A DNA stretch of 64,000 nucleotides from Pseudomonas spelaei (GTDB lineage: Bacteria; Pseudomonadota; Gammaproteobacteria; Pseudomonadales; Pseudomonadaceae). Of the stretch, positions 9,525 to 18,965 are shown piece by piece. The stretch spans positions 124,001 through 188,000 of the forward strand of contig NZ_WNNK01000008.1 of assembly GCF_009724245.1 (NCBI RefSeq), written 5' to 3'. A program made the position numbers and the translations under genes. Positions within the stretch are counted from its first letter, which is position 1. Each line of letters begins with the position of its first letter. A model generated the notes under the pieces. That model worked only from the letters and a program-made list of their open reading frames with translations, did not search any database and was not told the DNA's origin.

Positions 9525-10334
9525 TTAGCCCGCCACCATCTCAGCCTTGAGCTGCGCTTCCTTGGCCTGCTCATCGGCCAATCGATACAACTCGATATGC
9601 CCATCCCAGTGCTCGATCAACGCCGTGCACGACTCCACCCAATCTCCGCAGTTGAGGTAATCCACCTCGCCTACCTTGCGAATCTCCGCATGGTGGATAT
9701 GCCCGCACACCACGCCATGCAATTCGCGCTTGGTCACTTCGTGGGCAATCGCCTCCTCGAAGTCGCTGATAAAGCTGACGGCGGTTTTCACCTTGTGCTT
9801 GAGGTAAGCCGACAGTGACCAGTAGCCATAACCGTAACGTGCTCGCCAGTGGTTCAGCCAACGGTTGAGGGTCAGGGTGAACTCATAGGCCGAATCACCG
9901 AGAAAGGCCAGCCACCGGTGATAGCGGGTGATGACATCGAACTGATCACCATGAATCACCAGCAGATGGCGGCCATCGGCGGTCACGTGTACCGCCTCGT
10001 CCACCAACTGAATATTGCCCAGGATCAACTTGGAATAGCGCCGCAGGAATTCGTCGTGGTTACCGGTGACGTAGATCACCTCAGTGCCGCGCTTGCTCAT
10101 GGTCAGCAGACGGCGGATCACGTTGGTATGGGCCTGGGGCCAATACATGCCGCTGCGCAGTTTCCAACCGTCGATGATATCGCCCACCAGGTACACGCGG
10201 TCGGCATGATAGCGCTTGAGAAACTGCGACAGGTGCTCGGCCTGGCAATCCCGGGTGCCCAGATGCACGTCGGAAATCCACAGGGTACGCACCCGTTGCT
10301 TGCGGCTGGGTTTGGCGAGCTCGGCACGGGTCAT
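9525..10334 (-). CDS. UDP-2,3-diacylglucosamine diphosphatase-like metallophosphoesterase
   Basis: A calcineurin-like phosphoesterase of the COG2908 group related to LpxH, the lipid A pathway hydrolase. Metal-ligand motifs occur in order: SDVHLG (near residue 22), GDIIDGW, GNHDEFLRRY, HGDQFD and GHIHHAEI. The length of 269 aa exceeds classical LpxH (about 240), so it may be the broader LpxH-like group with a different substrate. I use the ATG at 10334, seven bases after a GAGG; an ATG at 10340 is too close. It stands alone on the minus strand. Confidence 0.82.
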   Translation of the reverse strand: MTRAELAKPSRKQRVRTLWISDVHLGTRDCQAEHLSQFLKRYHADRVYLVGDIIDGWKLRSGMYWPQAHTNVIRRLLTMSKRGTEVIYVTGNHDEFLRRYSKLILGNIQLVDEAVHVTADGRHLLVIHGDQFDVITRYHRWLAFLGDSAYEFTLTLNRWLNHWRARYGYGYWSLSAYLKHKVKTAVSFISDFEEAIAHEVTKRELHGVVCGHIHHAEIRKVGEVDYLNCGDWVESCTALIEHWDGHIELYRLADEQAKEAQLKAEMVAG

Positions 10335-10468
10335 GGGCATACCTCGACGGTGTTTTCGCGAGCTTGCTCCCATGCGATTAATAGCCCATGACAGTCGTGC
10401 GTCAGTCTGATGACAACGTTCATCTGCCGCTACGCGGTGTAAACTGCGGCCCTGCCCAGGAGACTGCG

Positions 10469-11212
10469 ATGAGACCGATCCTCACGCTACGCCACTACAG
10501 CCACGACCTGATTGCCCACAGCCACGACCACGCGCAGCTGGTATTCGCCTTGGCCGGTCGCCTGGATTTCGAGGTGGAAGGAATGGGCAGCGAGATCCGC
10601 CCCCAAGGGGTGATGGTGCTGCCCTTCTCGACCCATCATGCCTGCGGCAGTCCCGACGGTAGCCACTGCCTGGTACTGGATGTGCCCGATGAACAATGGC
10701 TGGTGCAGTCCCTGGGCGCACATGCCGATGCCAGCCGCCGTTTGCTCGATCAGCCCGCTCGGGTCGCACTGGATACCCGGCAAAGTCAGTTGGTGCAGTG
10801 GTTGGCCAACAGCCCGCTGGATGATCCATTGATTGCCCAGCAAGGCGCGGCCCTGTTGCTGGCGAGTCTTAACGGCCAGGCCTGCAACGAGGGTCGCCGG
10901 CTGCCCTATGCGGCGTTCAACGCGCACATCGACCAGCACGTTGCACAACCGCTGGAAGTGGCAGACCTGGCGCGGATCGCCAACCTGTCGGTCGCCCGGC
11001 TGCACGCCCGCTTTGTCGCCGAATGCGGGCAGACGCCGATGGACTACCTGCGCGGCCGGCGCTTGCAGATAGCCCACGGCTTGTTGCGTGACAGCCAACT
11101 GCCCATCGGTGAAATCTCGGTGCGCGTCGGTTATGGTTCCCAGAGCGCTTTTGCGGCGGCCATGTTGCGCGAGTTTGGCGCATCTCCCGGTGCCTTGCGG
11201 CGTAAACGCTAG
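10469..11212 (+). CDS. AraC-family transcriptional regulator
   Basis: A 247-aa one-component regulator. The N-terminal half is a cupin-like sensor with a His-rich start (HYSHDLIAHSHDHAQLVF). The C-terminal 100 residues carry the double helix-turn-helix (LEVADLARIANLSVARLHARF and IGEISVRVGYGSQSAFAAAMLREFGASPGALRR). The ATG at 10469 follows CAGGAGA; an upstream in-frame ATG at 10388 lacks both similarity and a binding site. It precedes an EamA exporter on the same strand by 93 bases, so it may control that gene; this is inferred from position only. Confidence 0.9.
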   Translation: MRPILTLRHYSHDLIAHSHDHAQLVFALAGRLDFEVEGMGSEIRPQGVMVLPFSTHHACGSPDGSHCLVLDVPDEQWLVQSLGAHADASRRLLDQPARVALDTRQSQLVQWLANSPLDDPLIAQQGAALLLASLNGQACNEGRRLPYAAFNAHIDQHVAQPLEVADLARIANLSVARLHARFVAECGQTPMDYLRGRRLQIAHGLLRDSQLPIGEISVRVGYGSQSAFAAAMLREFGASPGALRRKR

Positions 11213-11305
11213 CCCGGCGACAAAACCCACGAGTTTCACGACAGACGCCCCGCAGTGTGCCCCTCTAGACTGAGGGTCCTGTCAGCCAGCTATTCAAGGA
11301 TCGTA

Positions 11306-12187
11306 ATGACTCCCCGCACTGCCCTCGGCGCCCTGCATATCGGCGCACTGATGTTTGGCCTCACCGGTGTGTTCGGCAAGCTCGCTGCAGCGTCGCCGGC
11401 CATTATCGTGTTCGGCCGGGCGGCGTTCGCCGTGATTGCCCTGGCGGTGTTCGCCCGCTTTGCCAGCAACACCGCCTGGCAAAAGTTGCACAGCCGTGAC
11501 TGGCGCCGGCTGTTGCTGAGCGGCTTGCTGCTGGCCGGGCATTGGGTGAGTTTCTTTATTGCCGTAAAAGTCGCCGGCGTGGCCATCGCCACCCTGGGGT
11601 TTGCCAGTTTCCCGGCGTTCACGGTGATCCTCGAAGGGCTGATTTTCCGCGAGCGGATTCGCGCCAATGAAATCCTTCTGGTGGCGTTGGTCAGCATCGG
11701 CCTGGTGCTGGTCACGCCGGACTTCGACCTCGCCAGCCAAGCCACCAGTGGCCTGCTGTGGGCCGTGGGCTCCGGGCTGTTGTTCTCGCTGCTGTCGCTG
11801 AACAATCGCGCCAGTGGGCGTATCCCGGCGGTACAGGCTGCACTGTGTCAAAACGTCGTCGTCGCGCTGTGCTTGTTACCGATCGCCGCGCCCGGTCTCG
11901 CCGATGTACGCGCCCTGGACTGGTTGTGGATCGGCCTGCTGGGGGTGTTCTGCACGGGGCTGGCCCACAGCCTGTTTGTCGCCAGCCTAGCGGTGATCAA
12001 GGCACGCACGGCCGCCGTGGTGTTTGCCATGGAGCCGGTGTATGGCATCACCGTGGCCTGGCTGCTGTTTGGTGAAAACCCGACGTTACGCATGCTCGCC
12101 GGCGGCGCCTTGATCATCGTTGCCATCATCGTGTCCGGGCTGATGGGCAGCGCCAAACCGGTCAAACAACCCGCCGCCACGGCCTGA
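11306..12187 (+). CDS. EamA/DMT-family inner-membrane transporter
   Basis: A drug/metabolite-superfamily exporter of 293 aa with about ten hydrophobic helices arranged as two EamA repeats (about residues 5-135 and 145-285). Typical landmarks are AIIVFGRAAFAVIAL near residue 30 and a C-terminal KARTAAVVFAMEPVYGITVAWLLFGE. The ATG at 11306 follows AAGGA. Substrates of this family include amino acids and metabolites and cannot be predicted here. Confidence 0.9.
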   Translation: MTPRTALGALHIGALMFGLTGVFGKLAAASPAIIVFGRAAFAVIALAVFARFASNTAWQKLHSRDWRRLLLSGLLLAGHWVSFFIAVKVAGVAIATLGFASFPAFTVILEGLIFRERIRANEILLVALVSIGLVLVTPDFDLASQATSGLLWAVGSGLLFSLLSLNNRASGRIPAVQAALCQNVVVALCLLPIAAPGLADVRALDWLWIGLLGVFCTGLAHSLFVASLAVIKARTAAVVFAMEPVYGITVAWLLFGENPTLRMLAGGALIIVAIIVSGLMGSAKPVKQPAATA

Positions 12188-12318
12188 TCTATACTTTGTG
12201 TGTCCGTAGCAGTGTGTTGTCATTCAACGGACCCAGACTTCTCGACGACAGCCAGGGTGCTTTTTGAAGTTGCTGCAAGCGAGTGGTCATTCCATCAACG
12301 CTATGCAGGAGTTGCACC

Positions 12319-12600
12319 ATGGAAATGCTCATCAGCCTGGTCATTCAAATCATCAGTGGCGCCATCGGCGGCCAGATTGCGGGCCTGGGCAAGCAAGGCC
12401 TGGGCACCACACTCAATACGGTGGTCGGCGGGGTCGGCGGCCTGGTACTGGGCCAGGTTGTCGCGCTCATTACCGGCACCGCCGCCGCCAATGACCTCAC
12501 ACTTGCCGCACTGGCCAGCAATATTATCGGTGGCGGTGTCGGCGGCCTGGTCCTGACGTTTGTCGTCGGCTGGATTAAAAACCGAATGGCCACCAAGTAG
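12319..12600 (+). CDS. Small glycine-rich membrane protein, unknown function
   Basis: A 93-aa protein starting at the ATG at 12319 after CAGGAG. It is almost wholly hydrophobic and Gly/Val-rich, with three probable membrane helices separated by short turns: about residues 2-25, 35-58 and 65-86, repeating GGVGGLVLGQ and GGGVGGLVLTF. It ends KNRMATK. It resembles the general style of GlsB/YeaQ-type small membrane proteins, but I cannot assign a family. A hairpin terminator follows directly. Confidence 0.75.
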   Translation: MEMLISLVIQIISGAIGGQIAGLGKQGLGTTLNTVVGGVGGLVLGQVVALITGTAAANDLTLAALASNIIGGGVGGLVLTFVVGWIKNRMATK

Positions 12601-12610
12601 AGGCAGCCAG

Positions 12611-12642
12611 AAGGTCACGGCCCATGGCAGTGACCTTTATTG
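12611..12642. terminator. Bidirectional hairpin terminator
   Basis: AAGGTCAC and GTGACCTT form an 8-bp stem around an 11-base loop, followed by a short T-rich end. It sits between the convergent small membrane gene (plus) and the SelT/SelW-like gene (minus), and the second arm touches that gene's stop codon. Confidence 0.6.
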
Positions 12643-12924
12643 AACGCGGTCGTTATGCCCCAGGTCCCGTTGCGGGTCGATCTGGTCGCGCACCCGTTGC
12701 TTGAGCACCTTGGCTTCCGGGAAGCCACCATCGGCCTTGCGCTCCCAGATTTGCACGCCGTCACAGGTAATGCGAAACGCGCCACCCGTGGCCGGTTCCA
12801 ACGCCACTCTCCCCAGGTCGTCAGCGAAGGTGCTCAACAATTCCTGAGCCAGCCACGCCGCGCGCAGTAGCCACTGACACTGGGTGCAATAGGTGATGAC
12901 AATCTCGGGTTTGGCCGCAGACAT
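12637..12924 (-). CDS. SelT/SelW/SelH-family (Rdx) thioredoxin-like protein
   Basis: A 95-aa thioredoxin-fold protein of the selenoprotein-W-like Rdx family. The redox motif CTQC is near residue 12 in YCTQCQWLLRAAWLAQELL, with cysteine in place of selenocysteine. The second half has GGAFRITCDGVQIWERKADGGFPEAK, typical of the family. The ATG at 12924 has AGGAG upstream; a longer frame to 12963 lacks one. Its physiological partner is unknown. It diverges from plpD across 80 bases. Confidence 0.85.
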   Translation of the reverse strand: MSAAKPEIVITYCTQCQWLLRAAWLAQELLSTFADDLGRVALEPATGGAFRITCDGVQIWERKADGGFPEAKVLKQRVRDQIDPQRDLGHNDRVQ

Positions 12925-12943
12925 GAATTGACTGGCTCCTGCT

Positions 12944-12974
12944 TGGCGGGTTGAACGGATCAAGTGGCTATAAT
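12944..12974 (+). promoter_or_regulatory. Candidate promoter of plpD
   Basis: A perfect -10 TATAAT lies at 12969-12974, 30 bases before the plpD start. The only -35-like sequence is TTGGCG at 12944, with a long 19-base spacer; TTGAAC at 12951 is too close (12 bases). The call rests on the -10. Confidence 0.4.
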
Positions 12975-13004
12975 ACCGGCCTTTATCGTTCAGCCCCGAG
13001 ATTC

Positions 13005-15197
13005 ATGATGCGCCGCCTGTTGTCCTGCCTGCTGCTGTGCCTGCTCCCTGTCCTCGTACACGCCGCAGAGCCCCCACGCCCGAAAATCGGCCTGGTGCTC
13101 TCCGGCGGCGCCGCCCGTGGCCTGGCCCACATTGGCGTGCTCAAGGCCCTGGAAGAACAAGGTATCCACATCGATGCCATCGCCGGCACCAGCATGGGCG
13201 CAGTGATTGGCGGGCTGTATGCCTCGGGCTACAAGATCGACGAGCTGGAAAAGCTGGCGCTGAATATCGACTGGAAGCTGGCGCTGTCCGATGCACCGCC
13301 CCGGGAAGATGTACCGTTTCGGCGCAAGCAGGATGACCGGGATTTCCTGGTCAAACAGAAGCTCAGCTTTCGCGATGATGGCAGCCTCGGCCTGCCGTTA
13401 GGTGTAATCCAGGGCCAGAACCTGGCGTTGCTGCTGGAGAGCATGTTCGCCCATACCAGTAACGTCCGTGACTTCGACAAGTTGCCGATCCCTTTCCGCG
13501 CGGTGGCCACTGACATCACCAGCGGCGAAAAGGTGGTCTTCCGCAAGGGTCACTTGCCCCAGGTGATCCGCGCCAGCATGTCGATTCCTGCGGTGTTTGC
13601 ACCGGTAGAGCTGGACGGTCGATTGCTGGTGGACGGCGGCATGACCGATAACATCCCGCTGGACGTGGCACGGGAGATGGGCGTCGACATCGCCATCGTG
13701 GTGGACATCGGCACACCACTGCGCTCACGCAAACAACTGGCGACCGTGGTGGACGTGCTTAACCAGTCCATCACCTTGATGACCCGGCGCAACTCCGAAG
13801 AACAGCTCAAGGCCCTCCACTCGGGCGACATACTGATCCAGCCGCCCCTGGCCGCCTATGGCGTGGCGGATTTCGGCCGGGCCAAGGACATGATTGACGC
13901 CGGCTACCGCGCCACCCGCGCCCTTGATGTGCGCCTGGCACACCTGCGCCCTGCGCAACCGGTGGACGCCGAACTGGTGGCCGCCCGTACGCCCGGCCAA
14001 CGCACCCCGGTCATCACCGCGATCAAAGTGGAAAACGACTCCAAGGTCGGCGATGACGTGATCCGCTACTACATCCGGCAAAACATCGGTGAACCGCTGG
14101 ACATGGGTCGCCTGCAAACCGATATGGGCACTTTATACGGCCTGGATTACTTCGAGCAGGTGCAATACCGGGTGGTGAAAAAAGGCCAGGACAATACCTT
14201 GGTCATCAGCGCGCGAGGTAAACGCAGCGGTACTGACTACCTGCGCCTGGGCCTCAATCTCTCCGATGACATGCGCGGTGACAGCGCCTTCAACCTCGGT
14301 GCCAGCTATCGCATCAATGGCATCAATCGCCTGGGTGCCGAGTGGCTGACGCGGGTGCAGATTGGTGATCGGCAAGAGCTGTACAGCGAGTTCTATCAAC
14401 CGCTGGACACCGGCTCACGCTACTTCGTCGCACCCTATATCAGTGCCGAAGCGCAGAACGTCGAGTTGATTGAAGACAATAACCCCATCTCCGAATACCG
14501 CCTGGAGCGTTACGGTTTTGGCCTGAACGTCGGCCGGCAAATCGGCAACAGCGGCGAGATCCGCTTCGGCGTCGGCGAAGCCTGGGGCAACGCGGATGTG
14601 CGCATTGGCGATCGGGATATGCCGAGCGTGCACTTCAGCGAGGGCTTCTACGAGTTGAAGTACTCCTTCGACTCCCTGGACAACGTCTACTTCCCCCACA
14701 CCGGTGAAGATATCGGCCTGGCGTTCCGTGAATTCGAACCCGGCCTGGGCTCGGACCAGCGCTACCGCCAATGGGAGTTCAAGCTGGACAAAGCCATGAG
14801 CAGCGGGCCGGACACGCTGATCCTCGGCGGGCGTTATGGGCGTACGCTGGACAATTCGGACGTGGTGATCTCCAGCTTCCTGCTGGGGGGTGCGCGACAA
14901 TTGTCGGGCTTCCGCCAGGACGCGATTTCCGGGCAGAACATCAGCCTGATGCGAGCGGTCTACTATCGTCGCCTGACGCCACGCTCGTACCTGCCACTGG
15001 ATTTCCCGCTGTACCTGGGCGCCTCCCTGGAACGGGGTCGCGCGTGGAACAACGACAATGAATACGACAGCGGCTACATCAATGCCGCGAGTATTTTCCT
15101 GGGGTTTGATACGCCGCTGGGGCCGTTGAACTTCAGCTATGGCTTTAACGATGACAATCAGAAGGCGGTGTATCTGAATCTGGGCCAGACGTTCTGA
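13005..15197 (+). CDS. plpD: Patatin-like phospholipase autotransporter PlpD (type Vd)
   Basis: A 730-aa secreted lipase that brings its own outer-membrane barrel. The order is: signal peptide (residues 1-20, ending VHAAEP); patatin domain (about 25-230) with oxyanion loop GGAARG, nucleophile GTSMG and catalytic DGG; a POTRA-like linker (about 325-400); and a C-terminal Surface_Ag-type beta-barrel ending YLNLGQTF with a terminal Phe. Length and layout match P. aeruginosa PlpD, the prototype of type Vd secretion. The start is the first of two adjacent ATGs. Confidence 0.93.
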   Translation: MMRRLLSCLLLCLLPVLVHAAEPPRPKIGLVLSGGAARGLAHIGVLKALEEQGIHIDAIAGTSMGAVIGGLYASGYKIDELEKLALNIDWKLALSDAPPREDVPFRRKQDDRDFLVKQKLSFRDDGSLGLPLGVIQGQNLALLLESMFAHTSNVRDFDKLPIPFRAVATDITSGEKVVFRKGHLPQVIRASMSIPAVFAPVELDGRLLVDGGMTDNIPLDVAREMGVDIAIVVDIGTPLRSRKQLATVVDVLNQSITLMTRRNSEEQLKALHSGDILIQPPLAAYGVADFGRAKDMIDAGYRATRALDVRLAHLRPAQPVDAELVAARTPGQRTPVITAIKVENDSKVGDDVIRYYIRQNIGEPLDMGRLQTDMGTLYGLDYFEQVQYRVVKKGQDNTLVISARGKRSGTDYLRLGLNLSDDMRGDSAFNLGASYRINGINRLGAEWLTRVQIGDRQELYSEFYQPLDTGSRYFVAPYISAEAQNVELIEDNNPISEYRLERYGFGLNVGRQIGNSGEIRFGVGEAWGNADVRIGDRDMPSVHFSEGFYELKYSFDSLDNVYFPHTGEDIGLAFREFEPGLGSDQRYRQWEFKLDKAMSSGPDTLILGGRYGRTLDNSDVVISSFLLGGARQLSGFRQDAISGQNISLMRAVYYRRLTPRSYLPLDFPLYLGASLERGRAWNNDNEYDSGYINAASIFLGFDTPLGPLNFSYGFNDDNQKAVYLNLGQTF

Positions 15198-15250
15198 GCC
15201 TTACACAGAACCAAATGTGGGAGCCGTAGGGCTTGTTTGCACTAACCGTT

Positions 15251-15342
15251 GTAGCCGCTGCCGAGGCACGAGGCTGCGATGCGGGCCGCAGGACCGCCGT
15301 CTTGGGGACCGCATCGCAGCCTCGTGCCTCGGCAGCGGCTAC
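15251..15342. repeat. REP pair, family C
   Basis: Inverted copies of a second element type, GTAGCCGCTGCCGAGGC followed by ACGAGGCTGCGAT, flank about 30 bases. They lie between plpD and the convergent MarR gene. A decayed family A fragment (TGTGGGAGCC) precedes it near 15217. Confidence 0.88.
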
Positions 15343-15345
15343 AAA

Positions 15346-15780
15346 TCAGGACTTTTCCAGGTTCGCCAGAATGTGCCCGTGAACCCGCATGCATACTCGC
15401 AGATCCTCTTCATCGACCCCCACGAACAGCTCATGGCGCAAAGCCGTGGCAATGGTTTCGATCTGTTCGATCAACGGGCGGGCGGTATCACACAGGACAA
15501 TGCGCTTGGCGCGACGGTCTTCTACTACGGCCTGGCGTTGCACCAGCCCCTGACCTTCCAAACTATCAAGTAAACGCGCCAGGGTCGGACCTTCAACCCC
15601 AACACTTTGCGCCAGCTCACGCTGGGTAGGTGCGTCTGTAAACCGCGCCAGATGCAGCAATACCAGCCAGCGTGCCTGGGACAGACCCAGCCCAGCCAAA
15701 CGGCGATCCAGCTCGGCACGCCAACCTCGGGACATCTGTGCCAGCTGCATGCCAAAACGGTGTTGATCGGTTAACGGCAT
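15346..15780 (-). CDS. MarR-family transcriptional regulator
   Basis: A 144-aa winged-helix regulator of the SlyA/MarR type, acting as a dimer. The recognition region is TQRELAQSVGVEGPTLARLLDSLEGQGLVQRQ (about residues 50-80), followed by the wing DRRAKRIVL. The start at 15780 lies 37 bases from a palindrome at 15817-15827 that may be its own operator. No clear target gene adjoins it: plpD converges from the left and recQ lies behind it on the same strand. Confidence 0.9.
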   Translation of the reverse strand: MPLTDQHRFGMQLAQMSRGWRAELDRRLAGLGLSQARWLVLLHLARFTDAPTQRELAQSVGVEGPTLARLLDSLEGQGLVQRQAVVEDRRAKRIVLCDTARPLIEQIETIATALRHELFVGVDEEDLRVCMRVHGHILANLEKS

Positions 15781-15816
15781 AAAAAACTCATGGATTAGAC
15801 TGAAAATAGAGTGTGG

Positions 15817-15827
15817 CTAATTATTAG
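15817..15827. promoter_or_regulatory. Candidate MarR/SlyA operator
   Basis: CTAATTATTAG is an 11-base palindrome in the leader of the MarR gene, and the flanking GTCAGCTAAG adds another TTAG...CTAA-like pair. AT-rich TTAG-type palindromes are typical SlyA-family targets. Autoregulation is inferred. Confidence 0.4.
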
Positions 15828-15901
15828 TCAGCTAAGCATGACCCATGTCAGTAGGCAAGACCTGGTATGTACTGATTCGTTACATTGTCGTAATTGGCAC
15901 A

Positions 15902-18028
15902 TTAAATCTCGAATTCCGACTGCAAAGCAGCCCGAACACAGTACAAAACACCCTCGGGAACGCGACCGGTGAATAACGTCGCAATCTCGGAAACAGCTGG
16001 CAATTCGCCTTCCCCGTCGAGGAACGCATCCTGGATTTCACCGAGCAAATCTTCCGGCAAATCAAGGGCCTGCTCCAAAGACAGTTGCTGCTTGCCAATG
16101 GACTCGGCCAGCAAGGTGTAGACGTTCTTTTCCGAGCATTGCAGTTGCCCGGCGATCTGGATCGGGGTCATACCCGCTCTGGCCAAACTGATCAGCTCAT
16201 GACGAATATCAGCGACCTCTTTCGGTGCTTCGGCCTGGCCGCCAAGCACCTCGAGGAACGCCTGGCCATAACGCTCCAGTTTGCGTGCGCCCACGCCGCT
16301 GACCTTGGCCATCTCGCCCAGCGTGGTGGGATGCTCGCGCAGCATTTCCAGCAAGGTGGAGTCGGGAAAGATGACATACGGCGGTACGCTGTGTTCCTGC
16401 GCGAGTTTTTTTCGCAGCGCGCGCAAGGCTTCCCACTGTTCGCGTTCTTCGAAACGTACCAACTGGCTGGCCTGGCTGGTGCTGCTTTTGGCGGTGGTTT
16501 GTGGCTTGAGGTCGCGACGCAACTCCAGGCTGACCTCGCCCTTGAGCAGCGGCCGGCAGCTGTCGTTCAGGCGTAGGCCGCCATAACCTTCCAGGTCGAT
16601 ATCCACCAGGCCGCGCGCGACCATCTGTCGGAACAGCGAGCGCCATTCGCCTTCCGCGCGGTCCTTGCCGACCCCGAAGACCGAAAGGTGCTGGTGACCA
16701 AAGCTGCGAACCTTTTCGTTGTCCTTGCCCAACAACACGTCCACCAGATGACCGACGCCATAACGCTGCCCCGTGCGAAAGATCGCCGACAACCCCTGAC
16801 GTGCCGGCTCCGTGGCATCCCAGGTTTGCACGCCATCCACACAGTTGTCGCAATGCCCGCAAGGCTGGGGCATGTCTTCATCGAAATAGGCAAGCAAGGT
16901 CTGACGGCGGCAACGGGTTTCTTCGCACAGCGACAACATGGCGTCGAGCTTGTGCTGCTCCAGGCGCTTGTGACGTTCGTCACCCTCAGAGTTCTGCAGC
17001 ATCTGCTTGAGCATCACCACATCCTGCAGGCCATAGACCATCCAGGCGTCCGCCGGCAGGCCATCACGGCCGGCGCGACCGGTTTCCTGGTAGTACGCCT
17101 CGAGGGACTTGGGCAAATCCATATGAGCGACAAAACGCACGTTGGATTTGTCGATGCCCATGCCGAACGCGATGGTCGCCACCATAATCAGGCCTTCCTC
17201 GTTGAGGAAGCGCTTCTGATGGTAGGCGCGCAGGTCATTGGGCAGGCCGGCGTGATACGGCAGCGCCGGGTAGCCTTGCTCGCAGAGGAACGCGGCCACT
17301 TCATCGACCTTCTTGCGCGACAGGCAATAGACGATGCCGGCATCGCTGCGCCGCTCAGAGAGGAACGCCAGCAACTGCTTGCGCGGCTGCTCCTTGGGCA
17401 CGATGCGATAAAAGATATTGGGCCGGTCAAAACTGGAGAGAAAACGCTCGGCGTCTTGCAGGTGCAGGCGCTCGACGATTTCTTCCCGGGTACGCTTGTC
17501 GGCGGTAGCGGTCAGCGCGATGCGCGGGACGTTGGGGAACAACTCCGCCAATTGCCCCAACTGCAGGTATTCGCGACGGAAATCGTGGCCCCACTGGGAT
17601 ACGCAGTGCGCTTCGTCGATGGCGAACAGGGCAATTTCCAGGCTCTGCAGGAACGCCAGCATCCGTGGCTGCACCAGGCGCTCGGGGGCCAGGTAGAGCA
17701 TCTTCACTTCGCCACGCTTGATGCGGTTGGCCAGCTCACGCTGTTGCTCGGCACTGAGGGTCGAGTTCAACGAAGCGGCGGCCACACCAAGCTCTTCCAG
17801 GGTGGCCACCTGATCGTCCATCAACGCGATCAACGGCGACACCACCACGGCGAGCCCTTCGCGCAACAGCGCCGGCACCTGGAAGCACAAGGATTTGCCA
17901 CCGCCGGTAGGCATCAGGACCAGAGCATCTCCACCATTGGCCACGCGCTCAATGATCGCACCCTGGCGGCCACGAAAACTGTCGTAGCCGAAGATGTCCT
18001 TGAGGACGCGTTGAGCCTGCTCGAGCAT
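15902..18028 (-). CDS. recQ: ATP-dependent DNA helicase RecQ
   Basis: RecQ unwinds DNA 3'-5' for recombination and replication-fork repair. The 708-aa protein has the SF2 motifs [15 protein letters not shown] (about residue 45) and [14 protein letters not shown] (about 140). Its RecQ-C-terminal zinc-binding cysteines lie around [10 protein letters not shown] and CGHCDNC (about 375-400). An HRDC domain (about 520-600, [13 protein letters not shown]) and a C-terminal helix-turn-helix segment (about 605-690) follow. The ATG at 18028 gives the family start [20 protein letters not shown]; the 18 codons before it are unrelated. Confidence 0.97.
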   Translation of the reverse strand: MLEQAQRVLKDIFGYDSFRGRQGAIIERVANGGDALVLMPTGGGKSLCFQVPALLREGLAVVVSPLIALMDDQVATLEELGVAAASLNSTLSAEQQRELANRIKRGEVKMLYLAPERLVQPRMLAFLQSLEIALFAIDEAHCVSQWGHDFRREYLQLGQLAELFPNVPRIALTATADKRTREEIVERLHLQDAERFLSSFDRPNIFYRIVPKEQPRKQLLAFLSERRSDAGIVYCLSRKKVDEVAAFLCEQGYPALPYHAGLPNDLRAYHQKRFLNEEGLIMVATIAFGMGIDKSNVRFVAHMDLPKSLEAYYQETGRAGRDGLPADAWMVYGLQDVVMLKQMLQNSEGDERHKRLEQHKLDAMLSLCEETRCRRQTLLAYFDEDMPQPCGHCDNCVDGVQTWDATEPARQGLSAIFRTGQRYGVGHLVDVLLGKDNEKVRSFGHQHLSVFGVGKDRAEGEWRSLFRQMVARGLVDIDLEGYGGLRLNDSCRPLLKGEVSLELRRDLKPQTTAKSSTSQASQLVRFEEREQWEALRALRKKLAQEHSVPPYVIFPDSTLLEMLREHPTTLGEMAKVSGVGARKLERYGQAFLEVLGGQAEAPKEVADIRHELISLARAGMTPIQIAGQLQCSEKNVYTLLAESIGKQQLSLEQALDLPEDLLGEIQDAFLDGEGELPAVSEIATLFTGRVPEGVLYCVRAALQSEFEI

Positions 18029-18357
18029 GAAAAACTCCAAATATCGCCGAAATCCCTCTGTACAGGCTGGCCGAAAAAGCACGCGCCGACGGAAAATAAT
18101 CCGTAAGCGAACTTTTCCCGCTACAGCGCTTGGCCTGCAAGGGCATCACAAAACGCGGCAGTATACCCGAGCACCACCCGGCAAAGGGCGCCGCTGACGA
18201 ATAGCGGGAGAGGGATAATTGACCCCCGAAACGCTGACAACCCGTTCAGTCAGACCGACTAAATTGCCTTCATCACGAGCAAGCCCGCTCCCACAGCTGG
18301 CCGGGGCGCTCAAGAAAGCCTAGAATTCAGCATCGTTTATTCCCAAGGTAGTCCTTC
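18029..18357. other. Divergent intergenic region between recQ and the UPF0149 gene
   Basis: A gap of 329 bases between divergent genes. It holds a single family B REP half-element at 18270-18295 (AGCAAGCCCGCTCCCAC) with no inverted partner. A TAGAAT at 18321-18326 could be the -10 for the downstream gene. No ORF or strong hairpin was seen. Confidence 0.6.
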
Positions 18358-18945
18358 ATGTCCTTCGCTGAGCAACTAACCCGCCTGCAAGCCTTCCTCG
18401 ACGCCGATGAGCTGCATGACGAGGCGCTGGACTACGTGGCCGCCCACGGCTATCTGACCGCCCTGTCGATCTGCTCCGAAGTCGTTCCAGAACGTGAATG
18501 GATCGACGCGCTGTTCTCCGAAGAGCCTCACTACCGTGATGCCGCCCACCGCGAAGAAATCGAATCCACCCTGCTGGCCCTCAAGGCCCACATTGGTCGC
18601 CAACTGGCCTCTGATGAGGAGTTCGAGCTGCCGTGCGACCTGGACCTGGGCGAAGATCCGGACGACTCCGACCTGCGCGGCTGGTGCATCGGCTTCATGG
18701 AAGGCGTGTTCCTGCGCGAAGCGGCCTGGTTCGAAACCGCCGAAGAAGAAGTCAGCGAAATGCTGCTGCCGATCATGGTCGGCTCCGGTCTGTTCGACGA
18801 TCAGCCTGAATTCTCCGATATCGCCTCCGACGCGAATCTGATGGACGACATGATCGTTCAGATCCCGGAAGCGCTGACCGCCCTGTACCTGCTGTGCAAC
18901 GCGCCCGACGAAAAACCGGCGATCCTCAAGCCTCGCCACCACTAA
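18358..18945 (+). CDS. YecA/UPF0149-family protein
   Basis: A 195-aa acidic protein of the UPF0149 (YecA/YgfB) family, a helical fold of unknown biochemical role. Family-like features are the repeated FCxGF-like segment, here LRGWCIGFMEGVF near residue 118, and the acidic helices around it. It lacks the C-terminal SEC-C zinc motif seen in longer YecA proteins. Its stop is about 20 bases before the next gene, so the two are probably co-transcribed. Confidence 0.82.
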   Translation: MSFAEQLTRLQAFLDADELHDEALDYVAAHGYLTALSICSEVVPEREWIDALFSEEPHYRDAAHREEIESTLLALKAHIGRQLASDEEFELPCDLDLGEDPDDSDLRGWCIGFMEGVFLREAAWFETAEEEVSEMLLPIMVGSGLFDDQPEFSDIASDANLMDDMIVQIPEALTALYLLCNAPDEKPAILKPRHH

Positions 18946-18965
18946 GCCCCTCGCCCGTGGGCCCC

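Noticed and set aside
12951..12974. TTGAAC as the -35 for plpD
   Set aside because: The spacer to TATAAT is only 12 bases.
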